From the NCBI RefSeq assembly GCF_000472925.1, contig NZ_AXAS01000070.1:1-36627 (forward strand): a stretch of 36,627 bases of DNA, read 5' to 3'. The stretch comes from Bradyrhizobium sp. Ec3.3 (lineage in GTDB: Bacteria; Pseudomonadota; Alphaproteobacteria; Rhizobiales; Xanthobacteraceae). This document shows, one piece after another, positions 30,154 through 36,627 of the stretch (position 1 is its first letter; every line of letters begins with the position of its first letter). Made by a program: the position numbers and the translations under genes. The notes under the pieces are model-generated. The model did no database searches. It was given only the letters and a program-made list of their open reading frames with translations, and was not told where the DNA came from.

Positions 30154-30903
30154 TCAGTAGCACGCGCGCCGATCGGCAAGCACGTACTGCCCGCTCGGAT
30201 AGCGGTAGTAGCAACTACCCTGCGACCAATAATAGCCCGGCTGCGACGCAGCCGTTGCGCCAGCGATCGCGCCGGTCGCGCCGCCGAGTACGGCCCCGGC
30301 GGCCGCTCCCGTCGCGTTGCCGGAGATCAGCCCGCCAAGCACGCCACCGACGATGGCTCCGCCGAGCGCGCTCGCGCCGGGGTCTGCCGGAGCAGGCGGC
30401 GGAGGCGGCGCATAGGCCGGGGGTGGCGGCGCATAGGCCACCGGCACGTCATCGATGTAATCTTCGGAGATGTAGGCGGGCGGCCCGTCCATCCGCTCCG
30501 GATAATAATACCAGGCCCCGCCGACGTCCCACCACCAGCCATAGCGGCCATTGTGATTCTCATGCCGCCAGCGTCCGCCCTCCCAGGCGAGATTGCCGCG
30601 ATAGGCGTGTCCGCCCCAGTCACGCTGCGGCACCGGCCCGCGGGCCACATAGCGCCCCTGTGGCGGTCCGCCAGCCGGGCCCTGGTGCGCCCCCTGCGGC
30701 GGCGCGACCCGCGTGGCCTGCTGCGGCGGCGGTCCCTGGCGCGTCGCGTGGGGAGCATTGGCGTGTGGCGGCGCGCCCGCACCCGGCCCCGGCGGCTGGC
30801 CGCCCCTCCCCGCGTTCGAGTCCTGCGCCTGCGCCGAAAGCGCGAGCAGCGACACGACCGAAACCAAGGGAATGATAATCTTCATCCGGCTGGATGCACG
30901 CAT
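30154..30903 (-). CDS. Secreted Pro-rich, glycine-zipper protein, 249 aa
   Basis: A signal peptide (MKIIIPLVSVVSLLALSAQA at residues 7-26) is followed by a Pro/Gly/Gln-rich stretch to about residue 95. Next is an aromatic block (WEGGRWRHENHNGRYGWWWD, VGGAWYYYPERMD), a Pro/Ala/Tyr hinge, a glycine zipper (GGAIVGGVLGGLISGNATGA and on to about 225), and a Tyr/Cys C-terminus (YYWSQGSCYYRYPSG). Such proteins are thought to sit at the outer membrane. The start could be Met 7 (30885). Its terminator follows immediately; a perfect GGTGATCA palindrome lies 95 bp upstream. Confidence 0.78.
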   Translation of the reverse strand: MRASSRMKIIIPLVSVVSLLALSAQAQDSNAGRGGQPPGPGAGAPPHANAPHATRQGPPPQQATRVAPPQGAHQGPAGGPPQGRYVARGPVPQRDWGGHAYRGNLAWEGGRWRHENHNGRYGWWWDVGGAWYYYPERMDGPPAYISEDYIDDVPVAYAPPPPAYAPPPPPAPADPGASALGGAIVGGVLGGLISGNATGAAAGAVLGGATGAIAGATAASQPGYYWSQGSCYYRYPSGQYVLADRRACY

Positions 30904-30995
30904 TGGTGCCTACCCCTTACCTGTATCTCTCATCTGTCGTCGCCGTGGTCCGGACGCCCAACGATTCCGGGCCCCGGTTGATGCCGGCGGACAAA

Positions 30996-31014
30996 GGTGA
31001 TCACGTTGATCACC
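30996..31014. promoter_or_regulatory. Palindrome GGTGATCA-CGT-TGATCACC
   Basis: Perfect 8-bp arms around a 3-nt centre. It lies about 95 bp before the start of the 30154-30903 gene, so it may be an operator. The TTGATCA half resembles an FNR half-site but the spacing is not canonical. Confidence 0.45.
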
Positions 31015-31064
31015 GATGTCCCGTTACAAATGGTTAAGATCACGGCAATTTTTCGTCCGCCGAG

Positions 31065-31274
31065 TTAGCGCGCCGGCTCGATCACGTTGCAATTCGTGCG
31101 TCCCGACATCACGCAATCCTGCATCTTGCTGGCCGCGATGAGATCGCGCGCAAGCCAGAGGCCGACGCCGAGGATGACGACGGCAATGATAAGTCCGGCG
31201 ATAGCGCCGCGGCGATTATCGCCAGGCGGACTTGGTTGCGGCTTTGGTTTCGAGTTGGGCTGGGTATCGGGCAT
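31065..31274 (-). CDS. Small membrane protein, 69 aa
   Basis: A Pro/Lys-rich N-terminus (MPDTQPNSKPKPQPSPPGDN) precedes one helix (GAIAGLIIAVVILGVGLWLA) and a periplasmic tail with two Cys (KMQDCVMSGRTNCNVIEPAR) that could form a disulfide. The longer frame to 31310 has no better start. Function is unknown; a small protein with this C-terminal motif is common in Bradyrhizobium. Confidence 0.7.
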   Translation of the reverse strand: MPDTQPNSKPKPQPSPPGDNRRGAIAGLIIAVVILGVGLWLARDLIAASKMQDCVMSGRTNCNVIEPAR

Positions 31275-31337
31275 GGCGAGGTGAAGCCGTGAATTGCTGC
31301 CCCTTACCATCTCTGCGGCGTCACGTCACATCGAAGC

Positions 31338-31565
31338 TCACTGCTTGGGTGCGCGGAGTGCCACCTTGTTAGATGCCGAGGCGGCCTGCTGCACCCGCGG
31401 CGCGCAGGTCGTGAGCACAAACGCCGTTCGGCTGCACTGCCATTCGGCGCCGAGCAAGCTGCTTTCGACCGGTTTGGGCTGGGCCAGGAAAACCGCGACG
31501 CCGGCAAGCGCTACTGTCGCAAATGTGATCGCGAGCGTTCGCAAAGACAGCCGGAAAATAGTCAT
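31338..31565 (-). CDS. Small membrane-anchored protein, 75 aa
   Basis: MTIFRLSLRTLAITFATVAL followed by AGVAVFLAQ is a signal anchor. The periplasmic part has WQCSRTAFVLTTCAPR with two Cys, then a Lys/Ala tail. The paired-Cys tail after an N-terminal helix resembles the layout of the 31065 protein. It lies 55 bp from a CRP-type palindrome (31620-31637). Function is unknown. Confidence 0.68.
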   Translation of the reverse strand: MTIFRLSLRTLAITFATVALAGVAVFLAQPKPVESSLLGAEWQCSRTAFVLTTCAPRVQQAASASNKVALRAPKQ

Positions 31566-31619
31566 CGCCGTAGCTCCGTTCGTCTCGGTGCGGACACTCG
31601 GCGCCGCCCCCGTGCTCCC

Positions 31620-31637
31620 TTGTGAGAGGGATCACAA
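31620..31637. promoter_or_regulatory. CRP/FNR-family palindrome
   Basis: TTGTGA-GAGGGA-TCACAA has perfect 6-bp arms and matches TGTGA-N6-TCACA. It is 55 bp before the start of the minus-strand 31338 gene. It lies about 197 bp before the 31834 plus-strand start. Confidence 0.6.
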
Positions 31638-31833
31638 TTCGGCAGTTTTTCCGGACTACGAAAGATCGGCGATTCCAGCGATTTTTCGCGACCTGATAGG
31701 CTGCGATTAAGGGTGGCTTCGCGACGCGCATAGATGTACACGCTTGTTCGTCGCGCGGCGCGCGTTTGTTCGCGGCCGGCGCACCCACAGACGCTGATGT
31801 AGGATTGAAAGCGAGGAAGACAAGGCTCGTTCG

Positions 31834-32187
31834 ATGAGTGGATTCAGGGAACCCGGCTTCACAGACCGGCAAAAGGCGGCGCAGGAAGCCCGCAAAAATC
31901 TTTTGAACAAATTCAAATCGCAGCCGGGGCACGACGACCCCGGGGTCGCGGCGCGGCGCGCCGAACGCGAGGCGATTGCCGCCAAGCGTGCCGAGGCAAA
32001 GTCGGCACGCGAGGCAGAAAAGGCTGAGCAGAAGCGGCTTGCAGAAGAGGCCGCGGCTGCGGAAGCCGCACGAATTGCTCGCGAATCCGAGGAGGCCGCC
32101 ACAAGGATGGCCGAGCTCGAAGCCGAGCAGAAGGCCAAGCGCGACGCGCGTTACGCCGCCCGCAAGGCCAAGGGCAAGCGGAAGTAA
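31834..32187 (+). CDS. DUF6481-type helical protein, 117 aa
   Basis: The N-terminus FREPGFTDRQKAAQEARKNL is followed by LLNKFKSQPG and a long Ala/Glu/Lys/Arg helix (EAIAAKRAEAKSAREAEKAE...), ending in a basic RYAARKAKGKRK. This opening is the hallmark of the DUF6481 family. It is a soluble single coiled coil that may bind nucleic acid through its basic end, which is inference. Confidence 0.8.
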   Translation: MSGFREPGFTDRQKAAQEARKNLLNKFKSQPGHDDPGVAARRAEREAIAAKRAEAKSAREAEKAEQKRLAEEAAAAEAARIARESEEAATRMAELEAEQKAKRDARYAARKAKGKRK

Positions 32188-32321
32188 CCGTCACTGCGGA
32201 TCAGATGCGACCGGCCTGCGCGCGTGGCGCGGTCCCGTCGCATCTGGTCGGATTCCACGATGCGCAATTGCGCATTGGGGCTCGCGCCGTCGCGCGCGGG
32301 GCAATGACGATGACGGCGCGA

Positions 32322-32558
32322 TCAGTTCTTCTTCATCATGCCGCCGTCGTCCTTCTTCATGTTGTCCTTTGACATCGTATCCTTCTTCATCCCGTCATCC
32401 TTGGACATGGAGTCCTTCTTCATGCTGTCCTTGGACATCGTCTCTTTCTTCATCCCGTCCTTCTTCATGTCGTCCATGGCGAAGGCGGGCGCGAAGGCCA
32501 GGCTGAGCGAGAGAGCGGCAGCGGAGACGCCGAGCGCGATGCGGGTGCGAATGGTCAT
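32322..32558 (-). CDS. Pentapeptide MXKDX-repeat protein, 78 aa
   Basis: A signal peptide (MTIRTRIALGVSAAALSLSL then AFAPAFA) precedes about ten short repeats of the form M-K/S-K-D/E-x (MKKDGMKKETMSKDSMKKDS). This matches the known MXKDX-repeat type, small periplasmic Met/Lys/Asp-rich proteins of unknown function. The Met and Asp content could bind metals, which is speculation. A strong start context (GAAGGGAAG) precedes the ATG. Confidence 0.85.
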   Translation of the reverse strand: MTIRTRIALGVSAAALSLSLAFAPAFAMDDMKKDGMKKETMSKDSMKKDSMSKDDGMKKDTMSKDNMKKDDGGMMKKN

Positions 32559-32918
32559 GGTTGATCTTCCCTTCGAGGTGGAGGTTGCCAGCGACGGATG
32601 CCGCTACTCCTGCTCGACGGGGCGCCGGGCGCCTTTGTTACGCGAGCGGCCGAATTTTTTCCGAGCCCTTGCCCTGTTTCCGTGTTCAGCCCGACACAAT
32701 TTTGCCCGTGTCAGCCACGCTAGTGCGCGGAACCTGAGGAACGAGTGTGCAGCGCAGCATCGGCACCACCGCGACTTGCCGCCGCATTCGCTCTCGAACT
32801 ATCAGACTAGATAATATCAGCTAAAGACCGGCTAGGATAGGCTCGGGCGCCGGCCTCAAGAGTTCAATCAAGAATAGTCCTGAGGGACAAATCCAACGGA
32901 CAAATCAGGGATCATTCC

Positions 32919-33941
32919 ATGTTCACGCGACGTCACCTTCTCGCGACGGCTGTTGCCGCGCCCGCCATTCTCCGTTTCGGCACCGGGACCGCGCAGGCCG
33001 CGACCACGCTTAAGATCTCGCACCAATTCCCGGGCGGCACGATCGACAAGGGCGATTTCCGCGATCGTCTCTGCCGCATGTTTGCCGCCGAGGTCGCAAA
33101 GCGCAGCAAGGGCGACATCTCCGCCGAGATCTATCCGAACTCCTCGCTGATCAAGACCAACGCGCAGTTCTCCGCGATGCGCAAGGGCGCGCTCGACATC
33201 TCGCTCTATCCGATGCCCTATGCCGGCGGCGAACTGCCGGAGACCAATATCGGCCTGATGCCGGGCCTCGTTACGACCTACGATCAGGGCATGCGCTGGA
33301 AGAAGGCGCCGGTCGGCAAGGCGCTCTCCGACTTCCTCGCCGACAAGGGCATCATCCTGCTCTCCTGGATCTGGCAGGCCGGCGGCGTCGCCAGCCGCTC
33401 CAAGGCGATCGTTTCGCCGGAGGACGCCAAGGGCATGAAGGTGCGTGGCGGCTCGCGCGAGATGGACATGGTTCTGCAAACGGCGGGCGCGTCCGTGCTC
33501 TCGGTACCCTCGAACGAAATCTATGCCGCGATGCAGACCGGCGCGTGCGATGCCGGCATCACCTCCTCCACCAGCCTGATCTCGTTCCGCCTCGAAGAAG
33601 TCGCCAAATCGCTCACCTCGGGCGCCGGCGCCTCCTACTGGTTCATGCTCGAACCCCTGATGATGTCGAAAGCGATCTTCGACAAGCTGCCGAAGAACCA
33701 TCAGGACATCCTGCTTGCGGTCGGCACCGAGCTCGAAGCCTTCGGCCGCAAGGGCGCGCAGGATGACGACGTCGAGGTCGCCAAGGTCTATGAAAAGGCC
33801 GGCGCCAAGGTTAGCGCGCTCGATGCAGCGACCGTCGGCAAGTGGCGCGATATCGCCCGCGATACCGCCTGGAAGGATTATGGCGCGAAGACTGCGACCG
33901 CGGCGAGCCTGCTCAAGCTCGCCTCCGAAGTCTCGGCATGA
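32919..33941 (+). CDS. dctP: TRAP transporter substrate-binding protein DctP, 340 aa
   Basis: The N-terminus MFTRRHLLATAVAAPAILRF looks like a Tat-type leader (RRHLL). The periplasmic binding fold follows: TLKISHQFPGGTIDKGDF, PNSSLIKTNAQFSAMRKGAL, MKVRGGSREMDMVLQTAGAS then VLSVPSNEIYAAMQTGACDA. The R-G block (KVRGGSR) holds the arginine expected to bind the ligand carboxylate. It captures a small organic acid for the DctQM pump. The exact substrate cannot be read. It overlaps dctQ by the ATGA signal. 360 bp upstream (32559-32918) has no gene. Confidence 0.93.
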   Translation: MFTRRHLLATAVAAPAILRFGTGTAQAATTLKISHQFPGGTIDKGDFRDRLCRMFAAEVAKRSKGDISAEIYPNSSLIKTNAQFSAMRKGALDISLYPMPYAGGELPETNIGLMPGLVTTYDQGMRWKKAPVGKALSDFLADKGIILLSWIWQAGGVASRSKAIVSPEDAKGMKVRGGSREMDMVLQTAGASVLSVPSNEIYAAMQTGACDAGITSSTSLISFRLEEVAKSLTSGAGASYWFMLEPLMMSKAIFDKLPKNHQDILLAVGTELEAFGRKGAQDDDVEVAKVYEKAGAKVSALDAATVGKWRDIARDTAWKDYGAKTATAASLLKLASEVSA

Positions 33942-34492
33942 TGCACGGTCCGCTTCCGGATCGTGACGACCCGGTCGATGCCGCCGCACGCCACGGGCTT
34001 GCGGCGGTGCTCGATCGTGGTCTCGCCGTCCTCAACAGGATCATCGTCGTGCTGGCAGCGCTCGCGCTGGTCGCCGCCTGCGCGATCCTGAGCTACAGCG
34101 TGCTGAGCCGCGCCCTCTTCAAGGCCGCCAATTACTGGCAGGACGAGGCGGCCGTGTTCCTGCTGGTCGGCGCCACCTTCATGACGGCGGCCTATGTTCA
34201 GCAAAATCGCGGTCATATCGGCATCGAGGCCTTTGTCGGGCTGTTGTCGCCGCTCGCGAACAGGATCCGGCTCTGGCTGGTCGACGCCGTGACGCTGCTG
34301 TTCTGCGCCTTCTTCACCTGGAAGTCCTGGACACTCACGCATGAGGCCTATGTCGACGGCCAGGTCTCGAATTCGATGTGGTCGCCGCCGCTCGCCATTC
34401 CCTACAGCCTGATGGCGCTCGGCATGAGCCTGCTCTGCGTGCAGATCATCGTGCAGCTCGCCCTTCCCTTCACCGGAGCCAAGCGCCGATGA
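33938..34492 (+). CDS. dctQ: TRAP transporter small permease DctQ, 184 aa
   Basis: Four membrane helices: IIVVLAALALVAACAILSYS, the segment around ANYWQDEAAVFLLVGATFMT, the region LWLVDAVTLLFCAFFTWKSW, and IPYSLMALGMSLLCVQIIVQ. It has the usual length and the WQDE-type motif of small TRAP permeases. Two adjacent Met codons (33938, 33941) overlap the dctP stop. It holds the DctP protein to DctM in the inner membrane. Confidence 0.9.
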   Translation: MMHGPLPDRDDPVDAAARHGLAAVLDRGLAVLNRIIVVLAALALVAACAILSYSVLSRALFKAANYWQDEAAVFLLVGATFMTAAYVQQNRGHIGIEAFVGLLSPLANRIRLWLVDAVTLLFCAFFTWKSWTLTHEAYVDGQVSNSMWSPPLAIPYSLMALGMSLLCVQIIVQLALPFTGAKRR

Positions 34493-35847
34493 GCGTGTTC
34501 GGTATCGGCCTGTCCTACGGGCTGGCGACGCTGTTTGTGATGTTTTCCGGCATGCCGATCGCGTTTGCGCTCGGCGCGGTCGCGGTCGTGTTCATGGGCA
34601 TCTACATGCCGGCGGCCTCGCTCGATACCGTGACGCAGAACGTCTACGAGGAAATGGCCTCGATCACGCTGCTGTCGATCCCGCTCTTCATCCTGAAGGG
34701 TGCGGCGATAGGCAAGTCGCGCGCCGGCCAGGATCTCTACTCGGCCCTCCATGCCTGGCTCCATCGCGTGCCCGGCGGCCTCGGCGTCGCCAACGTCTTT
34801 GCCTGCGCGCTGTTCGCCGCAATGGCCGGCTCCTCGCCCGCGACCTGCTCGGCGATCGGCTCGGCTGGCATTCCCGAGATGCGCAAGCGCGGCTATTCCG
34901 GTGGCTTTGCCGCAGGAATCATCGCCGCCGGCGGCACGCTCGGCATTTTGCTGCCGCCCTCGATCACCATGATCCTGTTTGCGGTCGCCGCTGAAAAATC
35001 GCTCGGCCGGCTCTTCCTCGCCGGCATCGGCCCAGGGCTGCTGCTGGTCAGCCTGTTCGGCGCCTATGCCGTGATCCGCTTCCGCCAGGAATATGCGGCG
35101 GCTGAAGCCGCCTACAACAAGGGCGGCCCCGAGGCTGCGATCCTTTCCCGTGACGAGTTCACGCTTGCCGAACGCTTCAGTGTGCTGCCGCGCGTCATTC
35201 CGTTCGTGCTGCTTCTGACCGGCGTCATGATCGCGCTCTACGGCGGCTATGCCACGCCGTCGGAGACCGCGGGACTGGGCGGCCTGCTCGCGCTCGCGCT
35301 GATCGCGATGATCTATGGCGTCTGGCGGCCGACCGACCTTGGCCCAATCATGAAGTCGACGATCCGGGAATCGACCATGCTGATGGTGATCATCGGTATG
35401 TCGCTGCTCTATTCCTACGTGATGAGCTATCTGCACATCTCGCAATCGGCCGCCGAATCCATCGTCGCGATGCACCTGCCGCGCTGGGGCCTGCTGTTCG
35501 CGATCCTCGCCATGGTGATCGTGCTCGGCTTCTTCCTGCCGCCGGTCTCGATCATCCTGATGACCGCGCCGATCATCCTGCCCCCCTTACGTGCCGCCAA
35601 TTTCGACATCATCTGGTTCGGCGTCGTCATGACCATCGTGATGGAGATGGGGCTGATCCACCCCCCGGTCGGCCTCAACATCTTCGTCATCCGAAACGTG
35701 GCGCCAGACATCCCCTTGAGCGAGGTGATCTGGGGCACGCTGCCCTTCGTGCTGTTGATGATGGGCGCCGTTCTCCTGCTTTGCTTCGTGCCGGAGATCT
35801 CGACCTGGCTGCCGGATCTCGTGATGGGGCCGGACGGGAGCAGGTAG
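34489..35847 (+). CDS. dctM: TRAP transporter large permease DctM, 452 aa
   Basis: A polytopic protein with about 12 helices and DctM signature blocks: GMPIAFALGAVAVVFMGIYM, SIPLFILKGAAIG, AGSSPATCSAIGSAGIPEM and GTLGILLPPSITMILFAVAA. The length is normal. It overlaps dctQ by ATGA, so the three genes are one translationally coupled operon. It carries out sodium-driven uptake of the substrate delivered by DctP. Convergent with the 35861 gene, 13 bp apart, with no obvious terminator between. Confidence 0.93.
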   Translation: MSVFGIGLSYGLATLFVMFSGMPIAFALGAVAVVFMGIYMPAASLDTVTQNVYEEMASITLLSIPLFILKGAAIGKSRAGQDLYSALHAWLHRVPGGLGVANVFACALFAAMAGSSPATCSAIGSAGIPEMRKRGYSGGFAAGIIAAGGTLGILLPPSITMILFAVAAEKSLGRLFLAGIGPGLLLVSLFGAYAVIRFRQEYAAAEAAYNKGGPEAAILSRDEFTLAERFSVLPRVIPFVLLLTGVMIALYGGYATPSETAGLGGLLALALIAMIYGVWRPTDLGPIMKSTIRESTMLMVIIGMSLLYSYVMSYLHISQSAAESIVAMHLPRWGLLFAILAMVIVLGFFLPPVSIILMTAPIILPPLRAANFDIIWFGVVMTIVMEMGLIHPPVGLNIFVIRNVAPDIPLSEVIWGTLPFVLLMMGAVLLLCFVPEISTWLPDLVMGPDGSR

Positions 35848-35860
35848 AACAAATCCAGCG

Positions 35861-36289
35861 TCAGCCCTTCGGCTCGCGCGATTTTCGCGCCACGCCTTCA
35901 AGGTGAACGCGACGCGCTTCGTTTCGGCGCGCGCGCTCCTTGCGGCGGCAGGGACGGCACCTTGTCGCCGTTGTGAACACATCGCCCTTGGCGGTCTCGT
36001 ACCACCACTTCTGCTGCTTGGCCGTCCACGTTTCGACCTTTCCGCAGGCCTTGCAGGCAAACTCGATCGCGGCGTACGTGCCGCGTTCGACGAATGCGGG
36101 AATGCTGTAGCTGTTGCCCGCCGGGTTGAGCCTGGTCGGGTCGACTGGCAGCTCGTCGCGCAAACGAGCGAGACGCACGAATTCCTGCCGCGCTTTTCTG
36201 GCAGCTTGCGCGGCGAGAAGCGCTTCCTTTTCGCGCCTTTTTGCCTTGCGCGCGTTGATCTCAGACCGCTTCTGTTTGTTGCTTTTCAT
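35861..36289 (-). CDS. Zinc-ribbon domain protein, 142 aa
   Basis: A basic, helical N-terminus (KQKRSEINARKAKRREKEAL) precedes a zinc ribbon: C79-x2-C82 (FACKACGKVETWTAKQQKWW) and C111-x2-C114 (RCRPCRRKE), with the conserved YETAKGDVFTTATR between. This matches the probable zinc-ribbon domain often found fused to basic helices. It may bind nucleic acid or ribosomes, which is inference. It ends 13 bp from the dctM stop. Confidence 0.85.
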   Translation of the reverse strand: MKSNKQKRSEINARKAKRREKEALLAAQAARKARQEFVRLARLRDELPVDPTRLNPAGNSYSIPAFVERGTYAAIEFACKACGKVETWTAKQQKWWYETAKGDVFTTATRCRPCRRKERARRNEARRVHLEGVARKSREPKG

Positions 36290-36339
36290 TACTTCAGCCC
36301 GTTGGGGGGCATCCGTCTTTCCGTCCTTGCTGGAGAGGT

Positions 36340-36378
36340 GGAGGGTTACGCTTCGCGCTAACCCACCCTACGAGGCTG
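36340..36378. repeat. Dispersed repeat GGTTACGCTTCGCGCTAACC
   Basis: GGTTACGCTTCGCGCTAACC is a hairpin followed by CACCCTACGAGG. It resembles the tail of the repeat at 21387-21415 (GGGTTTCGC...CTACCCTACG). It lies between the zinc-ribbon gene and the transposase. Confidence 0.5.
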
Positions 36379-36443
36379 TGACTCTTTTCGTATCGAGCGT
36401 CAGGTGGATATGATTCTCTAAGCAGATTGATTTGCTGGAGAGA

Positions 36444-36627
36444 ATGATGGCTGACGATAGACTTTTTGGCGAGTTGCCGGAACAGTCGGCGCCACGAACC
36501 GAAGCAGTGCCGCGGGGAGCACCTCGGCTGCGTGAGCCCTTGCGCGACCAGGTCGAATTGCGGGCGGTCGATATCGACAGCCTGATCGGGCAGGATCATC
36601 CTGTGCGGGTAATCTGGGCCTATGTTG
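36444..36627 (+). CDS. IS1182-like transposase, partial (runs off right edge)
   Basis: GGAGAGA lies before two adjacent Met codons. The visible 61 residues include RDQVELRAVDIDSLIGQDHP followed by VRVIWAYV, the N-terminal block typical of IS1182-family transposases (LRPVDLDSLIxxDHPVRxIW). The catalytic domain is outside the window. The left inverted repeat was not identified. Confidence 0.75.
   Translation, partial: MMADDRLFGELPEQSAPRTEAVPRGAPRLREPLRDQVELRAVDIDSLIGQDHPVRVIWAYV

Noticed and set aside
33842..33989. Long minus-strand frame (32868-33989) opposite dctP
   Set aside because: Asp/His/Gly/Arg-rich antisense shadow of the dctP gene.
1..36627. CRISPR array or rRNA/tRNA genes
   Set aside because: No regularly spaced direct repeats and no rRNA or full tRNA patterns were seen on reading.

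Overview
The window looks like an accessory-to-core boundary in a Bradyrhizobium-type alphaproteobacterium (Nitrobacteraceae/Bradyrhizobiaceae). The reasons are the many small lineage-typical hypothetical families (two DUF3551 secreted proteins, short helical proteins, very short single-helix membrane proteins), high-GC codon use, dispersed intergenic repeats of the kind found in these genomes, and FixK/CRP-like palindromes. All assignments come from reading the sequence; no database search was possible.

Positions 1-8100 hold mostly short hypothetical genes and decayed genes: a double-glycine leader peptide running off the left edge, two degenerate remnants, a frameshifted cupin gene, a DUF3551 protein, a stand-alone LuxR-type HTH protein, a single-domain response regulator, a secreted Gly/Tyr-rich protein and a broken phage terminase small-subunit-like gene. 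Positions 8100-19800 hold larger genes, mostly on the minus strand. These are a Tat-exported metallophosphoesterase with two small membrane proteins (one operon), an orphan ABC-type substrate-binding protein, an IS630-like transposase, an NPPY-type DNA methyltransferase with a perfect 19-bp palindrome upstream, a DUF1326-DUF2182 operon and an FkbM-like methyltransferase. Repeats, including a MITE-like 127-bp element, lie between them.

Positions 19800-28200 are again dense in tiny genes: an integrase fragment, a second DUF3551 gene, a second double-glycine leader peptide, a secreted Ig-like-fold protein, a run of small membrane proteins, a duplicated scrap of the FkbM-like gene and another copy of a decayed family seen at the left end. 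From about 28200 to the right edge the sequence is more orderly and looks like core chromosome: small helical and membrane proteins, a lytic transglycosylase, a Pro-rich/glycine-zipper surface protein, a DUF6481-type protein, a pentapeptide MXKDX-repeat protein, a complete dctP-dctQ-dctM TRAP transporter operon, a zinc-ribbon protein, and the start of an IS1182-like transposase at the edge.

Functionally the window combines solute uptake (TRAP, orphan binding protein), envelope and periplasm functions (transglycosylase, phosphoesterase, several secreted low-complexity proteins), and relics of phage and insertion elements. The most notable unexplained signals are the two double-glycine leader peptides, the methyltransferase palindrome containing two GANTC sites, the recurring CRP/FNR-family palindromes upstream of small exported or membrane proteins, several families of paired dispersed repeats, and the large number of 28-68-residue single-helix membrane proteins.
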